Assembly (NCBI GenBank): GCA_020444325.1
Contig: JAHLLD010000001.1
Span: 186,001-250,000 of the forward strand
Direction of reading: 5' to 3'
DNA length: 64,000 bases
DNA from: a bacterium
GTDB taxonomy: Bacteria > Bacteroidota > Ignavibacteria > SZUA-365
This document shows, piece after piece, positions 36,073 through 44,524 of this stretch. The notes under the pieces were generated by a model that searched no databases, was not told the origin of the DNA, and saw only the letters and a program-made list of their open reading frames with translations. Within the stretch, counting starts at the first letter, position 1. Every line of letters begins with the position of its first letter. The translations under genes were made by a program, and so were the position numbers.

Positions 36073-36141
36073 GGCATTTCCCTGTCTCCTCCACAGCCGC
36101 AATCGCAAAGGCGGTCTCTTTTCGTATATTTCCCGGGATAC

Positions 36142-37815
36142 ATGAATCACAATCTGCACCGCATACTGCCCTATCTGGCGCTTATGCTGCTTGCCGCGCA
36201 GGCAGCGGCACAGCCGCGTATGTTGACGACGGAAATCCAGAGCGGCATGCAGCAGCTATCCGCCGATACGGTGCTGCGGCATGCTGCCGAGCTGGCGTCG
36301 GACAGTATGAAGGGACGCGGAACCGGAACAGCGGGTGCACGCAGGGCGGCGGCATATCTGCGTGCGCAGTTGCGCCAGTATGGTGTTGCTCCCGCAGTGA
36401 AGGATACGTCGTACTTCCAGACTTTCCCGCTGCACGGGGCGGAGCCGCTGCCGACGAGCAGTCTGACACTGTACTACGGCGACAAGGTGCAGCGATTGCT
36501 GCTGGGGCGCGACTATACGCTTTTCAAATCTGGCGCACAGACGTTCATCCCGCGTCCCATACGCCTGGTATTCGTGGGCTACGGCATCGTCGCACCGGAG
36601 TACGACTACAACGACTATCAGAACGTGAATGTAGATAACGCCATCGTGGTGTACCTCTCCGGTGAACCGGTGTCGAAGGATGAAAATTATTTTCTTGGCG
36701 CGCAGCCGACGCTGTATTCCATCCCTGAAATGAAACAGCGCATCGCACTTTCCCGCGGCGCACGTGGGAGCATCATGCTGACGCAGCCCCGGGAAGAGCG
36801 GGGTTATGCATGGCGCGACTGGCAGCGCATTTTTGCATTTGAAGATATAAGCCTGCCCATCACCACGCCCGCACATCTGAGTGTGCTGCTGCGTTTCGAT
36901 CTCGGGGGCCTGCTCTTTGAAGACAGTCCCTACACCCTCGACGACGTTGTACGCATGGATGCGGAAGGCGCCATGCGCAGTTTTCCGCTCAAATCGCGCG
37001 CACGCTTTTCGGGAAAATTCCGTGAACGGGATTTCCTCGCGCATAATGTGGCCGGCCTGCTGCGGGGCAGTGATCCACTGCTGCGGGATTCCTGGGTCGT
37101 CGTCAGTGCCCATTATGATCACCTTGGGGTGGGTCCCGTCGTCGAAGGCGACAGCATTTACAACGGTTTCGTGGACAATGCGCTCGGCAGCGCCGCGCTG
37201 CTTGAACTCGCAAGAGTCATGATGAAGGGAAATGTACGTCCGCGGCGATCCATTCTGTTTCTCTTCGTGACCGGAGAGGAAAAGGGACTGCTCGGTTCCC
37301 AGTACTATTGTCGTCACCCCCTGGTGCCGCTGCAGAATACCATTGCGAATCTCAATGTCGACGGACTCGCGATCTTCGATACGTTCGATGATATCGTAGG
37401 CGTCGGAGCCGAGTATTCCACATTGAAGCAGCATCTCGAGCGACTGGCCGCGGAACTCCAGCTCACAGTCTCTCCCATACCACCGGGATTCGATGTCATG
37501 GAAGCTTTTTCGAGCAGCGACCAGATCAGTTTCGCGCAGGCCGGCGTTCCCTCCATTCTCATCATGGAAGGCAGCCGGTACCGCAACATGAGCGAAGAGG
37601 AAGGACGCGTCCGTTTTCTGCGCTGGGGTGAGGAACATTATCATCTGCCCGGTGACGATGCTCTGCAGCCTGTCGATACCGCTGCTGTCAGACAGCATAT
37701 GGACATTCTTTTTGCGTATCTTTGCGGCATAGCGAATACGTATGAGCCACCGCAATGGGTGAGTGGTTCACGCTTCATCAATGCAAGACTTCGATCCCTG
37801 GCTGAAGAGCGATGA
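36142..37815 (+). CDS. Secreted M28 family zinc aminopeptidase with PA-like insert
   Basis: 557 residues. Signal peptide ~1-22 (LALMLLAAQAAAQ). A PA-type protease-associated region (IRLVFVGYGIVAPEYDY) spans ~135-270, then the M28 core with SAHYDHLGV, the zinc Asp in FVDNALGSAALLEL, and VTGEEKGLLGS. Zinc ligands therefore are visible. It probably cleaves peptides outside the cell or in the periplasm. A box TATATTTC (36125-36132) precedes the ATG. The stop overlaps the PstS-like gene by 4 bases, an unusual coupling. Confidence 0.9.
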   Translation: MNHNLHRILPYLALMLLAAQAAAQPRMLTTEIQSGMQQLSADTVLRHAAELASDSMKGRGTGTAGARRAAAYLRAQLRQYGVAPAVKDTSYFQTFPLHGAEPLPTSSLTLYYGDKVQRLLLGRDYTLFKSGAQTFIPRPIRLVFVGYGIVAPEYDYNDYQNVNVDNAIVVYLSGEPVSKDENYFLGAQPTLYSIPEMKQRIALSRGARGSIMLTQPREERGYAWRDWQRIFAFEDISLPITTPAHLSVLLRFDLGGLLFEDSPYTLDDVVRMDAEGAMRSFPLKSRARFSGKFRERDFLAHNVAGLLRGSDPLLRDSWVVVSAHYDHLGVGPVVEGDSIYNGFVDNALGSAALLELARVMMKGNVRPRRSILFLFVTGEEKGLLGSQYYCRHPLVPLQNTIANLNVDGLAIFDTFDDIVGVGAEYSTLKQHLERLAAELQLTVSPIPPGFDVMEAFSSSDQISFAQAGVPSILIMEGSRYRNMSEEEGRVRFLRWGEEHYHLPGDDALQPVDTAAVRQHMDILFAYLCGIANTYEPPQWVSGSRFINARLRSLAEER

Positions 37816-38687
37816 AAGCAGTTTCTCCCATACGCCTGGCCCGTTCCCCAGCGCTTCTCTCCCTGCTGATCGGCATCCTTCTCATCTCAGGCTGCGCTTC
37901 CTCTCGTTCTCAAAGCGATGAGGAAACGAAGGTGATTCGCATCAAGGGATCAGACACCATGCTGCTTCTGGTCAATCGCTGGGCGGAGGCTTTCATGAAG
38001 CTGAACCCCGACATCGCCATCTATGTCGAAGGCGGAGGGACGGGGACCGGAATACGCGCGTTGATCGAAGGCGATGTCGAACTCTCATCCGCATCACGTT
38101 CGCTGCGTCCCTCCGAAGTGCAGCGGCTGCTTGAGAAACGCGGCTCACTTGGACTCAGCATCCTCACGGCGAAGGACGCGCTCAGCGTGTACCTGAATCC
38201 TGGCAACCCTGTCAACAATCTCACCATCGCCCAGCTGAAGGCAATCTTCAGCGGCAGTGTCAGCAATTGGAAGGATGTCGGCGGGATAGACATGCCCATT
38301 ACCGTCGTCGGACGGCCTCCGAATTCCGGCACATACCTGTTTTTCAGGGAGCATGTACTCGATGGAGATCCGTATGGACCGTCGACCGAAACCGTGCCGA
38401 CCACTTCGGCAGTGATCCGTTTCGTGAAGTCGCAGCCGGGCGCGATCGGGTATGGCGGACTCGCATACGGCAGCGACGTCACCCATTGCGCCATTGAAGG
38501 AGTGGAACCGACAGCGGAAAACGTGCGCAGCGGAAGCTATCCCATCGCACGCTACCTGTACCTGTTTTCGGCTGCGCCGCCGGAAGGCGCGATCAAAGCG
38601 TTCACCGACTGGGTGCTGAGTAATGCCGGACAGGAGGTCGTACGTGAGGTCGGCTACGTCCCGCTCTGGGAGCTGCCCGAAGAATAA
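37812..38687 (+). CDS. PstS-like phosphate-binding lipoprotein
   Basis: 291 residues. Lipobox LLISGCASSR near 28 anchors it to a membrane. The body fits PBP-like domain of PstS (IKGSDTMLLLVNRWAEAFM, VYVEGGGTGTGIRAL, LSSASRSLRPSE, GRPPNSGTYLFF, GAIGYGGLAYG), so it should bind phosphate or a related oxyanion. No pstC, pstA or pstB follows, so it may work with a distant transporter or as a sensor. It is translationally coupled to the M28 peptidase. Confidence 0.85.
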   Translation: MKAVSPIRLARSPALLSLLIGILLISGCASSRSQSDEETKVIRIKGSDTMLLLVNRWAEAFMKLNPDIAIYVEGGGTGTGIRALIEGDVELSSASRSLRPSEVQRLLEKRGSLGLSILTAKDALSVYLNPGNPVNNLTIAQLKAIFSGSVSNWKDVGGIDMPITVVGRPPNSGTYLFFREHVLDGDPYGPSTETVPTTSAVIRFVKSQPGAIGYGGLAYGSDVTHCAIEGVEPTAENVRSGSYPIARYLYLFSAAPPEGAIKAFTDWVLSNAGQEVVREVGYVPLWELPEE

Positions 38688-38690
38688 AAA

Positions 38691-38719
38691 CCGCCATGAC
38701 ACGCGTGGCGCCATGGCGG
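38691..38719 (-). terminator. Intrinsic terminator after ftcD
   Basis: Stem CCGCCATG / CATGGCGG (38691-38698 / 38712-38719). On the minus strand it is followed by TTTTTAT, so it ends the ftcD transcript; it may also serve the convergent PstS-like gene. Confidence 0.8.
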
Positions 38720-38747
38720 AAAACGACCAGGGATTTTACATCCAGCC

Positions 38748-40364
38748 TTACCGGGCGTCGAGCACGCCCAGTACTTCAATACATTTCTCTTTCGCGCGTG
38801 CGAGCAGCGCATCGGCTTCACCGGTGATGCGCAGCTTGAAATCTTCGTCCTTGATGCTGCCGAGGTTGATCATGACGTTTTTGTACGCGCCCCAGCTGCC
38901 TGTTTCCAGCGCCTTGGCGCCGACCTCTAGATCGGACTTCGAGTTCATGTTGCCATGTGACGCCATTTCCACCATGGCATCCCAGCAGGTGTCGGCGATA
39001 CGCATCGTGCCGAGCGGTACGTCCACGGCCTTCTTGAGTCCTTCCTGCATGGCCGCAGTGCGGGCTGCCTTCTGCTCGTCCGTGTCCTTCGGCATGCCGA
39101 GGGCATCCATGTAATCGTTGAAGGCGTTGGTGTCTGCATCGATCATCGGGATGAGACGGCGCATGGCTTCGTCCAGCGGCGGAATGAGACGGCGCATGGT
39201 CGCGTCCTGCTCCTCGAACTTGCGCTTCCCGTACGTCATCCATCCCACCATCGCGCCGAGCGCCGCACCGAGTCCGGCAATGAGCGCTGACGCCGAGCCG
39301 CCACCGGGAGCGGAGGTGCGCGCACCTGTCAGTTCGATGAAGTCACGCACGGACATCCCGGCCAGGGGCTCGCTGTTCTCTTCCTCGATCATGTATTCGA
39401 TGATGCGCTTTTCAGGGATGAAGGGGGAGACGGAATTGAGTCCGAGCCGCTCGATCGCGAGGCGAATTTTCTGTCCCTCATCAATGATGAACAGGTTTTC
39501 CTTCTCGATGTAATAATCGGCAGCCATGAGCATGGCCTCGAGGGGAATGAGTCCGACGATTTCCGAACCCGCCGTGGCCAGATTCAGCTCACGCGCATCC
39601 TTCGCGCATTCCTCGAACGCGACATGCGGCGGCGTGATTTTATAATTGTCGAGATTCATCGAGACCTGGGCAGTGTTGTACTCGTCCACATACCAGCCTA
39701 TACCCTTGACGGCCTTCAGGCGTCCGGGCTCCTCGGGTCCGCGCCCCTGCTCACGAATGTTCAGCGCAATGCGATGCGCCTGCTCCTTCGTGCCAAGGAT
39801 GTTGACGTTGTATGCGACGAGGAAGAAGCGCGCACCGGTGGCCGTGGTGCCCCAGCGCGGGACGAATTTGGCAGGACCGAAGTCGGGCTTCCATTTCTCT
39901 TCAACAATTTTCTTTTCCATGCCCTCGTATTCACCGGCACGGATCTGCTTGAGGCTTTTGCGGTAGTCGACAGTCGAGGCTTCCTCGTAAAGGAAAAGCG
40001 GAATACCGAGTTCTTCCGCGGCACGGGCACCGAAGGCTTTGGCGCATTCCACGCACTCTTCCATGGTCACGTTTGCGACGGGGACGAAGGGACAGACGTC
40101 CATCGCTCCCATGCGCGGATGTTCGCCTTCATGCTTTGTCATGTCGATAAGTTCATATCCCTTGCGGGCGGCGCTGAGCGCTCCTTCGACCACGGCTTCC
40201 GGCGATCCCACAAAGGTGTACACCGTGCGGTTCGTCGATTTGCCGGGATCCACATCGAGCAGCGTGCAGCCAGGGGTTTCGCGGATACTCTGCGCGATGG
40301 CTTCGATAATCTCGGCGTTGCGGCCTTCGGAAAAATTCGGAACACATTCGACAATTTTTTTCAT
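38748..40364 (-). CDS. ftcD: Bifunctional glutamate formimidoyltransferase/formimino-THF cyclodeaminase
   Basis: 538 residues from the ATG at 40364 (MKKIVECVPNFSEGRN), the fused animal-like length. Residues ~1-325 are the transferase (VPNFSEGRN, HEGEHPRMGAMDV, VKGIGWYVDEYNTAQVSMNL); residues ~340-535 are the helical cyclodeaminase (ARTSAPGGGSASALIAGLGA, MIDADTNAFNDYMDALGMP). It moves the formimino group from N-formimino-glutamate to tetrahydrofolate and makes methenyl-THF plus ammonia, the end of one histidine-degradation route. No hut genes are adjacent. Followed by an intrinsic terminator. Confidence 0.93.
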   Translation of the reverse strand: MKKIVECVPNFSEGRNAEIIEAIAQSIRETPGCTLLDVDPGKSTNRTVYTFVGSPEAVVEGALSAARKGYELIDMTKHEGEHPRMGAMDVCPFVPVANVTMEECVECAKAFGARAAEELGIPLFLYEEASTVDYRKSLKQIRAGEYEGMEKKIVEEKWKPDFGPAKFVPRWGTTATGARFFLVAYNVNILGTKEQAHRIALNIREQGRGPEEPGRLKAVKGIGWYVDEYNTAQVSMNLDNYKITPPHVAFEECAKDARELNLATAGSEIVGLIPLEAMLMAADYYIEKENLFIIDEGQKIRLAIERLGLNSVSPFIPEKRIIEYMIEEENSEPLAGMSVRDFIELTGARTSAPGGGSASALIAGLGAALGAMVGWMTYGKRKFEEQDATMRRLIPPLDEAMRRLIPMIDADTNAFNDYMDALGMPKDTDEQKAARTAAMQEGLKKAVDVPLGTMRIADTCWDAMVEMASHGNMNSKSDLEVGAKALETGSWGAYKNVMINLGSIKDEDFKLRITGEADALLARAKEKCIEVLGVLDAR

Positions 40365-40487
40365 GGGGAGAACTCTCTCCGTATGTGACAGGAAGCAGTG
40401 TGCGAAACGCACGCCTGCGAGGCGCACGTGAAATTGAAAATTACCACTTGTGCCTCTGAATTGGAAATTGGCAGGGGACCGGCGCTG

Positions 40488-41621
40488 TCAGCCACGCACG
40501 AAGGACGCCGCAGCCTCAAGCACGGTGTCGATCTCCTGCGTGGTGTTGTAGCAATGCGGGGAAAGACGCACGTGTCCCACGCGGGCGGAAACGATCATGT
40601 TCTCCCCGGCGAGATACTGCTGGATTTCATCGGCACGTTCGTGACGGAAGGTGCAGATGCCGGCGCGGGAGGATTCCTCTTCCGGTGTGACAACCTCGAA
40701 GCCCATTTCCCTGGCCCGCCGTATGGCGTAGGCGCTGTTCGCGAGCACGAGTTCCTGCACACGATCATGTCCGATGCGCTCAAACAGTTTCAATGCACCG
40801 TGATAGCCGGTGATGCCGATGGAGTTGAAGGTGCCGTTTTCGTAGCGACGGGCATCGGACTGCAGCTGCAGTTTGTAGTCGAAAAAATCCCAGGCGTTTT
40901 CAACGCTGATCCAACCGAGATGTGCCTGCTGAATCTGCTGCTGCGCGCGCTCCGATACGGCGATGATGCCCACGCCCTGGGGACCCAGCTGCCATTTCTG
41001 AACGCCGGAGGAAAGGAAATCCACCGGGGTCTCACGCAGGTTGAGCTTCAGCGCGCCAATCCCCTGGATGGCGTCCACACTCAGCAGTGCGTCATGCCTG
41101 TCGCAGATCGCACGCAGCGCAGCGAGGTCGATGCGGAAACCGGAAAGGAACTGCACCCAGCTGACAGCGACGAGGCGTGTGCGTGGCGTCATGGCACGCT
41201 CGATGTCATCGAGATCGATGCGCCCATCCCGCTGCGGCACGAAATCGACTTCCACCCCGCGGTGTGTCAGATTGAGGAAAGGATAAATGTTCGAGGGAAA
41301 TTCCCGGTCGATCAGCAGCACCCTGTCACCCTCCTTCCAGGGCAGTCCCTGCGCCAGCACGTTGAGTCCTTCAGACGTATTGAGCACGAACGCAAGGCGT
41401 GAGGCTTCGGTGCCGATCATGGCTGCCGCCATGCTGCGAGCCTCATTGATGATCCCGATGGTTTCTGAAAAAATTTCCACCTTGCCGCGCGTTCTGCCTT
41501 CGACGTGTCGCTGCACCGCAGCTTCGACATCGAGGGACCAGGGACCGGTGGCCGCATGATTGAGATACACCATATCGTTCTGCAGGTAGGGGAAACGGGA
41601 TCGGATTTCTTCAACGGTCAT
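40488..41621 (-). CDS. Class V (cysteine desulfurase-like) PLP aminotransferase
   Basis: 377 residues. YLNHAATGPWSLDVEAAV at the start, SVDAIQGIGALKLNL for the PLP ring Asp, and the Schiff-base Lys in SSGVQKWQLGPQGVGI mark class V. It resembles the isopenicillin-epimerase/CsdA-like group; there is no obvious NifS-type mobile-loop Cys, so desulfurase activity is doubtful. It lies 124 bases upstream of ftcD (minus) and 16 bases after the propeller protein gene. Substrate unknown. Confidence 0.8.
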   Translation of the reverse strand: MTVEEIRSRFPYLQNDMVYLNHAATGPWSLDVEAAVQRHVEGRTRGKVEIFSETIGIINEARSMAAAMIGTEASRLAFVLNTSEGLNVLAQGLPWKEGDRVLLIDREFPSNIYPFLNLTHRGVEVDFVPQRDGRIDLDDIERAMTPRTRLVAVSWVQFLSGFRIDLAALRAICDRHDALLSVDAIQGIGALKLNLRETPVDFLSSGVQKWQLGPQGVGIIAVSERAQQQIQQAHLGWISVENAWDFFDYKLQLQSDARRYENGTFNSIGITGYHGALKLFERIGHDRVQELVLANSAYAIRRAREMGFEVVTPEEESSRAGICTFRHERADEIQQYLAGENMIVSARVGHVRLSPHCYNTTQEIDTVLEAAASFVRG

Positions 41622-41637
41622 GCTGCAGTTCTCTCAT

Positions 41638-43860
41638 CTAGTTGGGATTGTATGTCATGCCGCCACCCCTGCGGCGCCGGCGTTCACGTGCGAGCAGCCA
41701 GGCGTGACGCTGGCGCTGGGCGATATACCCGAGGAAAAATGCCAGTGCGATCAAAAGCAGCCAGAACCAGAAGGTATCGGTAAATGGCGGGGTCACCTCG
41801 ATATCCATCATCCGGTAGCGGTCTGTCCACGCCCCTTCCCCGAGCGCAGCCTGCACAACCAGTGTGTAGCTGCCCGGAGGCAGTCCCGTATACAGGATTT
41901 CGCCCGTACTGGATTCATGCCAGCTGTACTCCATTCCCCAGAGCTGATAGAAATACCGGAGCTTGCCGGGGTTGCGGAAAGTCGGCAACAGCAGGCGCAG
42001 GCGCAGCACATGGTCATCCGGTCCGATCGTGATGTTGTAGCGCATCGTCGTGCAGGTGTCATTGATGCAGAGATCGGCGATGTGAATGCGGTAACGCGGC
42101 ACATCGTCTTTTTCAAGGACGGGGCGGCAAAGCGGAGGCTGCCAGTATCCGCGGCCTGTGGGACGCGGAGGATTGTAACTGCTCACCCCCCGGCTGTTGC
42201 TGAACCAGAGCCGTCCGATGCCATCACGCATCACTGATCCACGCACGTACTCCGCCGTGAGCAGTCCCGTACTGCGGTCGAGCACGTGCATGGCGGTACG
42301 CTTCAGATAGGGGAGATGAGCGAACAGATCAGTACTGCGATACCTGTCGGCGGAATCGACGGGCATGAGATACCTGATGTTCGCCTCTGGCAAAACCGAC
42401 ACCCCGGCTCCGGTTCCGAAATACAGTGTCCCATGATTATCGGCGGTGATAAAACCCACGTTCATACCGGCAAGTCCGCCTTCACGCGTGATCTGTACCG
42501 AGCCATTCCGGCTGTGGACGTACACGCCGGCGCCACCGGTTCCGATCCATATTCTGTCCTTGTTGTCGGCATACAGCGAGAGCACGGGCATGTCGCTCAA
42601 CTCGTTGTCCATGACGGGGGACATGGTATTGTCGGATGAGAGGCGCACCAGACCTTTTGAAGTACCCACCCACAGCAGATCATATGCGTCCTCAGCCAGT
42701 GCATGAATGTCGGCGGAAGGCAGTCCGTCGGCCCGGGTGAACACCTGCTGCCGCGTTCCGTCCCAGTGCAGCAATCCTCCCCGCGTCGCAATCCAGTAGC
42801 TTCGGTCTTCCGCCTGGAGCATTGCCGTCACGCGGCGGTCCGGAAGCGTAAGCGCATCGGGTGCCGCGGTGAAGGTGCTGCCCGTCCACACCACCAGACC
42901 ATCATCCGTCCCCACCAGCAATTCGCCCGTCGGCAGCTCCAGCATGGCGCGCACGGGTGCGGAAGGAAGTCCGTCCACTTCGCTCAGCCGCAGGGTGGGA
43001 CCCCCGAAAAAGCGCAGCAGACCGCCGTCGCCTCCCATCCAGACACTGCGATCATGACTTTCGAGCACGCAATGCACGGCGCCGAAATCGGCGGGAAGCG
43101 AATTCCCGATGCTGTAGTTCACCACGCGACCCGGCACATGCATGTAGAGTCCCTCGGACGTACCACACCAGACATTCGCTTCGCGGTCGATCATAACCGA
43201 GTACACATCCTGTGCAGGAAGTCCGTTTGCCGCATCGAACAGCCACTGCTGCGAGTCATCGCGCAGCAGCAGTCCGCGATCCGTCGCCACCCACTCCCGC
43301 TTCAGGCAGTCGCGCGCCGCATCCCGTACGGTGAATTCCGGCAGCGTGCCGGAAAGGACGCCATGAGGCGGGGGACGCAGTTCTGCTTCCGTGAGTGTGC
43401 TGTCCCGCAGGTCCAGCTCATACGCCCCGGAGGCGTTCTCGATGTAAAGAATCTGTGGAGTGCGCATTTCCAGGCGACGCACGGGACCATCGATCTTTCG
43501 CAGCTTCGCACTCAGCACATGTTCGACGCTGTCATGGGCATCCTCATGCAGGCGTACCGCCACCACGCCGGCGTTCCCTCCCACGAACACATGATGCACC
43601 TGGTCAGTGGCCAGTGCGAACGCTTCGCGTGAAAGCGGCTGCTGTGCCGAGCGCAGCGCAACGGCATTGCTTCCATCGAGCCGCCGCACGCCCGCATGCG
43701 CCAGCGCCACCCATACAAACCCCCGGTAATCCTGCAGCATATCGGTGACGATATCCCGCGGCACCCCGCGTTCGGGGCCGTAAGGTGTAAACACATACTC
43801 CTGGGCCTGCAGTCCCTGTGCGAGCAAACACAGCAGCACTATCGGTAAAACACTTCGCAT
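41638..43860 (-). CDS. Reg_prop/Y_Y_Y sensor-like membrane protein without kinase
   Basis: 740 residues. Signal peptide ~1-19 (LPIVLLCLLAQGLQA). About a dozen Reg_prop repeats (GVPRDIVTDMLQDYRGFVWV, GLPAQDVYSVMIDREANVWC, GLPSADIHALAEDAYDLLWV) form two beta-propellers, followed by a Y_Y_Y Ig-like domain (LRYFYQLWGMEYSWH, GLPPGSYTLVVQA) and one membrane helix FWFWLLLIALAFFLGYIA. In hybrid two-component sensors of Bacteroidota a histidine kinase follows; here only ~25 charged residues follow, ending in GGGMTYNPN. So it is a sensor lacking its own output. Confidence 0.85.
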   Translation of the reverse strand: MRSVLPIVLLCLLAQGLQAQEYVFTPYGPERGVPRDIVTDMLQDYRGFVWVALAHAGVRRLDGSNAVALRSAQQPLSREAFALATDQVHHVFVGGNAGVVAVRLHEDAHDSVEHVLSAKLRKIDGPVRRLEMRTPQILYIENASGAYELDLRDSTLTEAELRPPPHGVLSGTLPEFTVRDAARDCLKREWVATDRGLLLRDDSQQWLFDAANGLPAQDVYSVMIDREANVWCGTSEGLYMHVPGRVVNYSIGNSLPADFGAVHCVLESHDRSVWMGGDGGLLRFFGGPTLRLSEVDGLPSAPVRAMLELPTGELLVGTDDGLVVWTGSTFTAAPDALTLPDRRVTAMLQAEDRSYWIATRGGLLHWDGTRQQVFTRADGLPSADIHALAEDAYDLLWVGTSKGLVRLSSDNTMSPVMDNELSDMPVLSLYADNKDRIWIGTGGAGVYVHSRNGSVQITREGGLAGMNVGFITADNHGTLYFGTGAGVSVLPEANIRYLMPVDSADRYRSTDLFAHLPYLKRTAMHVLDRSTGLLTAEYVRGSVMRDGIGRLWFSNSRGVSSYNPPRPTGRGYWQPPLCRPVLEKDDVPRYRIHIADLCINDTCTTMRYNITIGPDDHVLRLRLLLPTFRNPGKLRYFYQLWGMEYSWHESSTGEILYTGLPPGSYTLVVQAALGEGAWTDRYRMMDIEVTPPFTDTFWFWLLLIALAFFLGYIAQRQRHAWLLARERRRRRGGGMTYNPN

Positions 43861-43924
43861 GAGAGAAATGTACGGAACTCCTGCAAATCGGCACAGGTGA
43901 AAAATTCGTGGAGAAGAGCGGGAG

Positions 43925-43997
43925 AAAAAAATGAGGGGCAGTGTGCGGAGGAGGGTACCCGCGGGGTGAAGGGAAATTACTGATTACACTGCCCCTC
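43925..43997 (-). other. Long-loop hairpin with T tract in the leader of the Reg_prop gene
   Basis: In the 307-base gap 43861-44167 perfect 12-bp arms GAGGGGCAGTGT / ACACTGCCCCTC (43933-43944 / 43986-43997) enclose 41 bases that include GGGTACCC. On the minus strand the stem is followed by ATTTTTTT, as in a terminator or attenuator, 65 bases upstream of the sensor gene start. The rest of the gap shows only a small palindrome AACGAT-TTGC-ATCGTT near 44049-44064. Confidence 0.45.
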
Positions 43998-44167
43998 TCC
44001 TTTTCGCTCTATATGGGAGGGTATTGCAATATCAGTCTGAAATGTTACGCAACGATTTGCATCGTTTGGCATTTGTGTTAGGATCGCGTGAGTGCGCTGC
44101 GGATGCCGGGATGGAATGGGAATTGTCGCCCCGTGGTTCTATAATACAGGTGAAACATGGAGGACGC

Positions 44168-44524
44168 ATGAGCGCGAAATTGAACGATCTGTCCGATCTC
44201 GGCGCACTGTTCGGACGCAGTCCGGAAGACGCACAGGAAAACGTTTCTTCGGGAAAGAAAAGCGGGAAAGAAGCTGACCGCACGACGTCACTGGTGAAGC
44301 TGCATGTGCAGCTGGAAAAGAAAGGGAGAAAGGGAAAGGGCGTCACCGTGATCATGGGCTTCTATCACATGAAACGCGATATGGAAGACTATGCGCGCGA
44401 ACTCAAGGCGCGCTGCGGCGCCGGTGGTACCGTGAAAGACGACACCATTGAAATACAGGGAGATCACCGCAAAACAGCGGCGGAATATTTTCGCGCCAAG
44501 GGCTTCAGGGTTACGGGGGGGTAA
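44168..44524 (+). CDS. SUI1/eIF1-like translation factor (YciH)
   Basis: 118 residues; start fixed by GGAGG 5 bases before the ATG at 44168. The C-terminal ~80 residues are the SUI1 fold (LHVQLEKKGRKGKGVTVIMG, YARELKARCGAGGTVKDDTIEIQGDHRKTAAEYF), with the typical GxGGTVKD-x-x-IEIQGD motif. Bacterial YciH proteins act in initiation fidelity under stress. The N-terminal part is short and less conserved. It overlaps the convergent lipoprotein gene by 14 bases. Confidence 0.92.
   Translation: MSAKLNDLSDLGALFGRSPEDAQENVSSGKKSGKEADRTTSLVKLHVQLEKKGRKGKGVTVIMGFYHMKRDMEDYARELKARCGAGGTVKDDTIEIQGDHRKTAAEYFRAKGFRVTGG

Noticed and set aside
40365-40487. Terminator or regulatory site between the aminotransferase and ftcD genes
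   Set aside because: Short GC palindromes such as GTGCG-TTTC-GCAC are present but there is no T tract or promoter pattern; left unassigned.
44049-44064. AACGAT-TTGC-ATCGTT as an operator for the SUI1 gene
   Set aside because: Only 6-bp arms, a single copy, and no promoter of the window type beside it.
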